Below are positions 58,965-64,000 of a stretch of DNA of 64,000 bases, piece by piece. Within the stretch, counting starts at the first letter, position 1. Every line of letters starts with the position of its first letter. The position numbers and the translations under genes were made by a program. The stretch is from Candidatus Sericytochromatia bacterium (lineage in GTDB: Bacteria; Cyanobacteriota; Sericytochromatia; UBA7694), in assembly GCA_018780035.1 (NCBI GenBank), contig JADMKE010000020.1, positions 124,001-188,000 on the forward strand, in the 5' to 3' direction. The notes beneath the pieces are model-generated. The model did not search any database. It had not been told where the DNA came from and was given only the letters and a program-made list of their open reading frames with translations.

Positions 58965-61112
58965 TTATTTGGCGCAGGCCAATAAGACACAGGGCTCATC
59001 GGCCTGAAAGGATTTGGTTTCAATCGCCAAAAGGGCCAAAATTTGACTTTCACTGAGCAAACCAGTCAGGTCAATAATGCGTGGCCCAGCCAAGAGATAG
59101 AGATCGGGCAAAAGACCACCGGCATCACCATACGCGGTCATTTCTTCGAGGGCTGTGCGGATCTGTGCTGGTACCTGGTTCAGAGGCAGCGCAAAAGCCT
59201 CTGCATCGCGCAATTGCAAGCGAATGGTGCCCTCGCGGTCCAAGACGCGCAGCCGTTTGGTCTGACGTTTAAACAGGCCCAATAGGCGCTTTTCGGTCCA
59301 GGTTTGGCCCAGTGCGAGCAAATGCCTGGATTGACCAAAATCACAAATGGCATCGGGAGCAATCTGCAGTGAGCGAGCGGCCAAGGCATACAAATCGGCT
59401 TCGCTCAGGTTGACCGCATCGCTTTCCCGGCTGCGCATATCGCTGGAACCCATGGCAATGGCACGTACCTTGCGGTTCTGGCTGTCTATTTCGATCGAGA
59501 CTTCAACACTTTCAGGGATGGCCCCCATGGCCACAACTGAATCAAAGGCCTGCTGGCGCAAGGCCAAAATTTCGTCATTGCTGGGATTGAGCAAATTGCG
59601 TTCGACCGAATCACGGATCATGCCCAAGGCTGCGCCAATCGCGGAGATCACCTCGGCATGTTCGGCAATAAAATGGGGCAAATTCATCGCTTGAGCGGTA
59701 AAGGGCACCAGCGCAGAGGCCCCCCCACCACCGCCCACCAATTGCGTCATATCAGGGGTGAGTTTGTATTCACGCATCAATTGTTTAAGTACGGGTTTGA
59801 TCTTGTCTGCACCCCGGTTTAAAATCGCCTGTGCCAGAGCTTCTCCGGTCAGATTTAAGCGAGCAGCCAGGGTTTCAATCACAGACTTGACGCCCGCCGC
59901 ATTGGCCTCGCCATGCCCCGCCTCTTTGACCAATTGCAAATACCAAGCAGCCTCGGTCGGGGTCACCGTATATCGCCCGTCTCCCCGGCGCAACGCCAGA
60001 TAATCATTGGGATCGCCAGGTTTGGGGGTGATCAATTCCATTTCCAAGCTGCCAAAGTCGGGGTTGGGATCGTAAGAGGGATAAGCCAAAGCCGCAATAT
60101 GGGCACTGCGGGGACCGACGTCGTGTAAGAGCTGTCCCTTGATGCGTGGAATCGAGCCACCGGCAATCCCCAAGGTGCGCACATCGAGGGTCTGCAGATA
60201 GAGACGTTGCCCAGCAATTTGAGCGGATTTGATCTGGGGTTTGCCATTGCGAATCACCGAAATATCGCTGGAGGTGCCCCCCACTTCGATAAAGATCCCA
60301 TCAGAAACACGGGCAAACATCAAAGCCGCAGCCACACCTGCAGCTGGCCCTGAGAGCATGGTCAGAATCGGACGTTTGCGCATTTCAGCAATATCCATAA
60401 TGCCACCATCGGAGCGCATGACCATCAAGGGCGCAGTGATGCCACTCTCGCGAATGGCTTTTTCGGTCATATTGGCGGTTTCGAGCATTTTGGGCATCAT
60501 GCTGGCATTGAGCACCGCTGTGCGGGTGCGCACGCGCAAGCCATAGAGCCGCGAAATGCGACTGGCAGCAGTGGCCAAATAGCCCATGCTCTCTGCGACT
60601 TTGACAATCTGATCTTCGCGCTCGGGATTGTCCACCCCAAAGGCCTCAGAGGCCACGAAGACCTGGGCACCTTCAGCAGCCAGGTCGCGGAGCAATTCGC
60701 GAATCTTGGCTTCATTGAGTTCAGTTTTGGCGGTATCGACAAAGCGAAAACGGGTGGGCAGAATCTTGCCGGGAGCCAATTCAATCCCATTGAGGTGGGT
60801 TTCTTGGCGGGCGCGCAAACCCTCTAAGCCCGAACCCAGACCGATAATGCCCACTTGGGCCACATCTCCTTCGAGCAGGGCATTGGTGGCCTGGGTGGTC
60901 GAGTGGGCGATCAGAATGATCTCAGGAATCTGAATATCTGTGAGTTCGAGCAGGGCTTGTAACGAATCGACCACTCCCCGTGCAACACCCTCTGCGGCTT
61001 TGTGGCTGGTAGGAACACAGGCTTTGCCCACCAATTGCTGGTTGCGAATGTCCATGGCCACAGCATGGGTAAAGGTGCCGCCGACATCAATGCCAATTTT
61101 AATTTTACGCAT
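58965..61112 (-). CDS. hyuA: hydantoinase/oxoprolinase HyuA-type ATPase
   Basis: This 715-residue protein of the hydantoinase A/oxoprolinase family, in the ASKHA fold, opens cyclic amide rings using ATP. It begins KIKIGIDVGGTFTHAVAMD and carries VMRSDGGIMD, MLSGPAAGVAAALMF, GGTSSDIS and LVGGGGGASALVPF. The usual partner HyuB is not adjacent, and the C-terminal 150 residues are a divergent extension. ATG 61112 is used; a longer reading to 61373 overlaps the transporter gene and is a shadow. It follows the transporter gene by 11 bases, so the two form an operon. Substrate unknown. Confidence 0.85.
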   Translation of the reverse strand: MRKIKIGIDVGGTFTHAVAMDIRNQQLVGKACVPTSHKAAEGVARGVVDSLQALLELTDIQIPEIILIAHSTTQATNALLEGDVAQVGIIGLGSGLEGLRARQETHLNGIELAPGKILPTRFRFVDTAKTELNEAKIRELLRDLAAEGAQVFVASEAFGVDNPEREDQIVKVAESMGYLATAASRISRLYGLRVRTRTAVLNASMMPKMLETANMTEKAIRESGITAPLMVMRSDGGIMDIAEMRKRPILTMLSGPAAGVAAALMFARVSDGIFIEVGGTSSDISVIRNGKPQIKSAQIAGQRLYLQTLDVRTLGIAGGSIPRIKGQLLHDVGPRSAHIAALAYPSYDPNPDFGSLEMELITPKPGDPNDYLALRRGDGRYTVTPTEAAWYLQLVKEAGHGEANAAGVKSVIETLAARLNLTGEALAQAILNRGADKIKPVLKQLMREYKLTPDMTQLVGGGGGASALVPFTAQAMNLPHFIAEHAEVISAIGAALGMIRDSVERNLLNPSNDEILALRQQAFDSVVAMGAIPESVEVSIEIDSQNRKVRAIAMGSSDMRSRESDAVNLSEADLYALAARSLQIAPDAICDFGQSRHLLALGQTWTEKRLLGLFKRQTKRLRVLDREGTIRLQLRDAEAFALPLNQVPAQIRTALEEMTAYGDAGGLLPDLYLLAGPRIIDLTGLLSESQILALLAIETKSFQADEPCVLLACAK

Positions 61113-61123
61113 GAGTTTACGCT

Positions 61124-62608
61124 TTAGCCCCGCAAATACAGACTGGCGGAGGCCATGAGGCCCAGACTGGCTGCTCCCCAGGCATAAGGCAAGGTGTTCC
61201 AAAGCACTTTCTGTACGTCGACACGCATTTCGTTGGCCAGCCAGACATTTTGGGTATTGGTGGGGTCGGAAATGCCCTGCACCTGGCCGACAGACATCAG
61301 CAGGCCCATGACAGCCGTAGGAGGCAGGCCTGCAGCCAGAAAAACCGTCGCCAAGCCAAAACCCATGCCCCAAAGATTGAGGGGGCCCCGGTACAGCGCC
61401 AAGGGAGCGAGCAAACTAAACATCAAGACATAGACCAAAGGGTGTTTGGGAATAATGGCCTGTACCAGTGGCTGAATGAGCTTGAGGACCGGCCAGCCGT
61501 TGGGAAAGGCCTCTTTGGGCAAATCGCCGCCAGGGCCCATGATGGCAATCAAAATCATGCCGATCCCAAACATCAGAATCACCGCAGGCATCACCATGGC
61601 AGAGCCTTCTAAACAGGACTGAATCAAGACATTTAAATGGCCTTTGCGCCAGGTCGCAAGAAAGACGTAGAGCAGCCCAATCACAAAAGCAGCAACAAAA
61701 TTGACGTTATACAAGAGAATTAAGATCAGCGGCAGTACAGGCCCCAGAAAGGCACTCCAATGCACCTCCCCTTTGTGATTTTGGCCCAGCGAGGCACGGT
61801 AGCCGACCAGGCCCAGAAGCGCAATCAGCCCCACCCCGGCCCCCCATTGCAGGGCCACAAACACATTTCCCAGTCCCCCCATCATCAGCAAACGCATTTC
61901 ATTGCTCAGACCCAAGCCCCAGAGCGCCACAGCACCTGCACCCAGGGTCAGGATTCCAGCCCCGTTGAGGGCCAACTTTTTGAAATTGAGATCGTGGCCA
62001 TCGCGCCAGAGCTGGATGGTGATATACACCAGCGCCAGAGCAAAGACAATGGCAAAGATAATCAAGGCAAAGGGGCGAACTTGTTCAGGCTTGAGCTTCA
62101 TGACTTCGGTATAAAGGGCCCAATTGCCCACATTGAGCGTGCCGCCAATCGAAATGCCCAATAAAAAGATCCCCACAGTGGTGAGCGGACCCACCCCCAC
62201 AGAGACCAGCACAGGCAGCACAATCGTGGCCACCATAATAATCGCACCCAGGCCACCCAAGGTTGAAAAGAGCAGAATAATCAGCACCAACATCGTCACA
62301 GAGATCAGCCAGGGATTGTCTCCAGAGAGTTCTGCACCTTTTTTAATAAAGTTTTCGGCCACACCGGTTTTTTGTAAAATGGCACCCAACATGCCTCCAA
62401 AAAGGGCCACGACATAGGCCCCTGAAAGCTTGGCGGGGCCTCCACCGACCACATATTCCAAGACATAATTTAAAGGCACACCGCCAGCCAGTGCCAAGAG
62501 CACGGCCAAAAGGGGCAAAGCCAGGAGGGCGGGCAAAAGACGGGTGACCATGAGCAAGGTCAGGCCGGCAAAGCTGAGAAAGATCAAGATAATTTGTATG
62601 GTTTGCAT
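61124..62608 (-). CDS. ion-transporter-superfamily carboxylate or amino-compound permease
   Basis: This 494-residue permease has about twelve membrane helices and two similar halves, with GGMLGAILQKTGVAENFI and ISIGGTLNVGNWALY as re-entrant-like elements. It resembles the GntP/CitMHS/C4-dicarboxylate ion-transporter superfamily but not a single clear family. As the first gene of an operon with HyuA, it is likely to import the substrate of that enzyme, such as a hydantoin or oxoproline-like compound. Its -10 box is TATAAT at 62634-62629 on the minus strand. The substrate is inference. Confidence 0.75.
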   Translation of the reverse strand: MQTIQIILIFLSFAGLTLLMVTRLLPALLALPLLAVLLALAGGVPLNYVLEYVVGGGPAKLSGAYVVALFGGMLGAILQKTGVAENFIKKGAELSGDNPWLISVTMLVLIILLFSTLGGLGAIIMVATIVLPVLVSVGVGPLTTVGIFLLGISIGGTLNVGNWALYTEVMKLKPEQVRPFALIIFAIVFALALVYITIQLWRDGHDLNFKKLALNGAGILTLGAGAVALWGLGLSNEMRLLMMGGLGNVFVALQWGAGVGLIALLGLVGYRASLGQNHKGEVHWSAFLGPVLPLILILLYNVNFVAAFVIGLLYVFLATWRKGHLNVLIQSCLEGSAMVMPAVILMFGIGMILIAIMGPGGDLPKEAFPNGWPVLKLIQPLVQAIIPKHPLVYVLMFSLLAPLALYRGPLNLWGMGFGLATVFLAAGLPPTAVMGLLMSVGQVQGISDPTNTQNVWLANEMRVDVQKVLWNTLPYAWGAASLGLMASASLYLRG

Positions 62609-62628
62609 GGTGGTTTTGACTCTGCCTG

Positions 62629-62634
62629 ATTATA
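62629..62634 (-). promoter_or_regulatory. -10 box of the transporter/hyuA operon
   Basis: TATAAT on the minus strand lies 20 bases before the ATG at 62608. No good -35 element is seen at standard spacing. Confidence 0.4.
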
Positions 62635-62696
62635 CCCTTTCTGGGCAAATCAGAACTATGCGCAAGATTACAATTCAAACAGTGAAAGCCTGAGAG

Positions 62697-62727
62697 TTGA
62701 GACAAAGCCCTTGGGATCCGCTACAAT
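62697..62727 (+). promoter_or_regulatory. candidate promoter of the FHA-cyclase gene
   Basis: TTGAGA (62697-62702) and TACAAT (62722-62727) are 19 bases apart, about 50 bases before the chosen start. Confidence 0.4.
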
Positions 62728-62781
62728 GAGAGAAAACTCAAGACGTGAATAAAGAACCGTTTGGGAGCGCATCAGCCGGGC

Positions 62782-63960
62782 ATGAGCACCGAAAAACTGG
62801 AACCCTCTACCGTGGACAAATTTCTGCCCACGTCCCCACATGCAGGTCTGGATGACTGGGATGAAGATGCAACCATCATCGGCGATTTGGGCATGGTCGA
62901 AGAGACGACGTCTGAAGCCGGTCTGATGCTCAAGGGGATGGGGTTACAATACAATCTCGGTTTGGCGCCTGTGCTTTTGGGCCGCGACGCGGGCTGTACC
63001 CTCACCCTCAATTCAAAAATGATTTCCCGCTACCATCTCGCCATTTACAAATTTGGCGGCCATTACCGGGTGCGCGATTTGCACTCTACCAATGGTGTTT
63101 TGCTCAACCAGATGCGGGTCAGCCAATCGGTGATTCGGGCTCAGGATCAAATTCAATTGGGAGACCAAAGTTTTCAGGTTTTGCCCGCTCCCCATCCCCC
63201 CGAACCCTATGCGGGCGAATGTGTTGTGCTGTTTTTGGATTTGGCCAATTCCACAGGCCTGGCCGAGCGCTACGGCGAGGCCTTTAATCTCTTTATTCAG
63301 GCTGAAATTGCCAAACTCGAAGACCGGGCCCTGATTCACAGGGGCATTCCGATCAAAAATTTGGGTGATGGCCTGATGTGTGCCTTTGGACTGGGCCCCC
63401 AACAACCCAATACCCTCTCCCCCCCAGATCAGGCTTTGGCTTTTGCCTGGGAAGCCGTGCGCGGATTTCGGCAACTGACGTCTTACCCAGATCTGCGCCT
63501 GCGGGCAGGCATTCATCTGGGCGAAGTCAGTTATGCCGAACAGGAATCGCTCGACCTCTTTGGCGATACAGTCAATTTGGCCTCACGGCTGGAATACTGC
63601 AACAAAGAATATGGCACCCAGATTTTGGTCAGCCATGCCCTGAGGGCCAAAACCCAGCGCTGCCAACCCTTTTTGCGCGAAGTAGATACCGTCCGGGTGG
63701 CAGGTAAAGAAGAGCCCGTAACGCTCTATGCCTGGGAAGAACACAGTTTAAGCCCCGGTGCTGAATCGCAGTTTCAGGCCTATTTACAGGCCCTGCAACT
63801 CTACCGCCTGGGCAAATTTCCCCAGGCCCGCTCCTGTTTGGCGTCCCCCCAACTCAGCCAAGATATACTGGCCCAAAATCTCTTGCACCGCCTGCATGAA
63901 CTGCCCGAAATGGCTCCCGACGATTGGTCGGGCATCTGGCAATTGGAAAAAAATGTTTAA
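62782..63960 (+). CDS. FHA domain/class III adenylate cyclase
   Basis: This 392-residue protein has an FHA domain (about 60-135: LLGRDAGCTLTLNSKMISRYH, then DLHSTNGVLLNQM), which binds phosphothreonine, followed by a class III nucleotide cyclase (about 145-310) with both metal Asp residues (VVLFLDLANSTGLAERYG and IKNLGDGLMCAFG) and the DTVNLASRLE transition-state block. A C-terminal helical tail follows. It should make a cyclic nucleotide, probably cAMP, when bound to a phosphorylated partner. ATG 62782 is preferred over TTG 62761. It is divergent from the HyuA/transporter operon. No adjacent kinase is seen. Confidence 0.88.
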   Translation: MSTEKLEPSTVDKFLPTSPHAGLDDWDEDATIIGDLGMVEETTSEAGLMLKGMGLQYNLGLAPVLLGRDAGCTLTLNSKMISRYHLAIYKFGGHYRVRDLHSTNGVLLNQMRVSQSVIRAQDQIQLGDQSFQVLPAPHPPEPYAGECVVLFLDLANSTGLAERYGEAFNLFIQAEIAKLEDRALIHRGIPIKNLGDGLMCAFGLGPQQPNTLSPPDQALAFAWEAVRGFRQLTSYPDLRLRAGIHLGEVSYAEQESLDLFGDTVNLASRLEYCNKEYGTQILVSHALRAKTQRCQPFLREVDTVRVAGKEEPVTLYAWEEHSLSPGAESQFQAYLQALQLYRLGKFPQARSCLASPQLSQDILAQNLLHRLHELPEMAPDDWSGIWQLEKNV

Positions 63961-63977
63961 ACCCTTTGGAGCTGCCC

Positions 63978-64000
63978 ATGCCCTTTAATGAAGAATTGGT
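63978..64000 (+). CDS. start of a further gene (3' partial)
   Basis: ATG 63978 opens a frame reading MPFNEEL that runs out of the window. GGAG (63968-63971) lies six bases before it, so the start is credible. It follows the cyclase gene by 17 bases and may be in its operon. Nothing can be said of the function. Confidence 0.5.

Noticed and set aside
61113-61373. N-terminal extension of HyuA by 87 codons
   Set aside because: It overlaps the end of the transporter gene and reads as low-similarity Cys/Gly/Arg-rich sequence; the family start KIKIGIDVGG fits ATG 61112.

Overview
The window reads as about 64 kb of chromosome from a Gram-negative-type bacterium of moderate GC content. It encodes lipid A enzymes (lpxC-fabZ-lpxA), a class A penicillin-binding protein, several lipobox lipoproteins and many housekeeping genes. 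A Ycf46-type AAA ATPase, the lpxC-fabZ-lpxA gene order and a MGDG-synthase-like glycosyltransferase suggest a relative of the cyanobacteria. No photosynthesis gene is present, so a non-photosynthetic sister lineage (Melainabacteria/Sericytochromatia/Blackallbacteria type) is my best guess. That placement is inference, not proof.

Layout. 0-10 kb: the end of an adrenodoxin-type ferredoxin-NADP reductase, a LOG-family protein, a Cwh43-like membrane EEP protein, lepB, an HTH/ClpX-zinc-finger fusion, the Ycf46-like ATPase, a STAS/EF-hand membrane protein, and a three-gene ABC exporter operon on the minus strand. 10-15.5 kb: PBP1A, msrA, ychJ, a c-type cytochrome lipoprotein and an M20 dipeptidase. 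15.6-21.3 kb: one 1890-residue gene with scattered aminotransferase-like motifs. 21.4-23.3 kb: an apparently intact IS605-type element (tnpA and tnpB divergent). 23.3-30.2 kb: a LamG lipoprotein, ruvX-aspS, an unknown helical protein overlapping an L,D-transpeptidase, and a Fur-family regulator. 30.5-34 kb: a large hybrid histidine kinase.

34-43.3 kb: tryptophan 2,3-dioxygenase with an SDR that lacks the SDR Tyr/Lys pair, a C11 (clostripain) lipoprotein, mgtE, a small Cys-rich protein overlapping a glycosyltransferase, tRNA-Lys and tRNA-Glu, ahcY and a lipoprotein. 43.5-50.2 kb: a lipid-modification locus with a phosphodiesterase, three di-iron desaturase/hydroxylase-type proteins, a MGDG-synthase-like glycosyltransferase and a flavin/[2Fe-2S] reductase. 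50.2-55.5 kb: a UPF0462 protein, an ABC ATPase fused to membrane segments, a GNAT-like protein and an acyltransferase-3/SGNH O-acetylase. 55.5-57.8 kb: tRNA-Pro and lpxC-fabZ-lpxA. 57.8-64 kb: a MerR-cobalamin regulator, a HyuA-type protein with its probable transporter, an FHA-adenylate cyclase and the start of a further gene.

The strongest theme is the cell envelope: lipid A, polar lipid desaturation and glycosylation, O-acetylation, peptidoglycan synthesis and cross-linking, and protein export. The most unusual items are the lipid locus, the 1890-residue protein, the HTH/ClpX-zinc-finger fusion, the altered CarH-like sensor and two homologs of proteins better known from eukaryotes. No CRISPR array, rRNA or prophage was seen.
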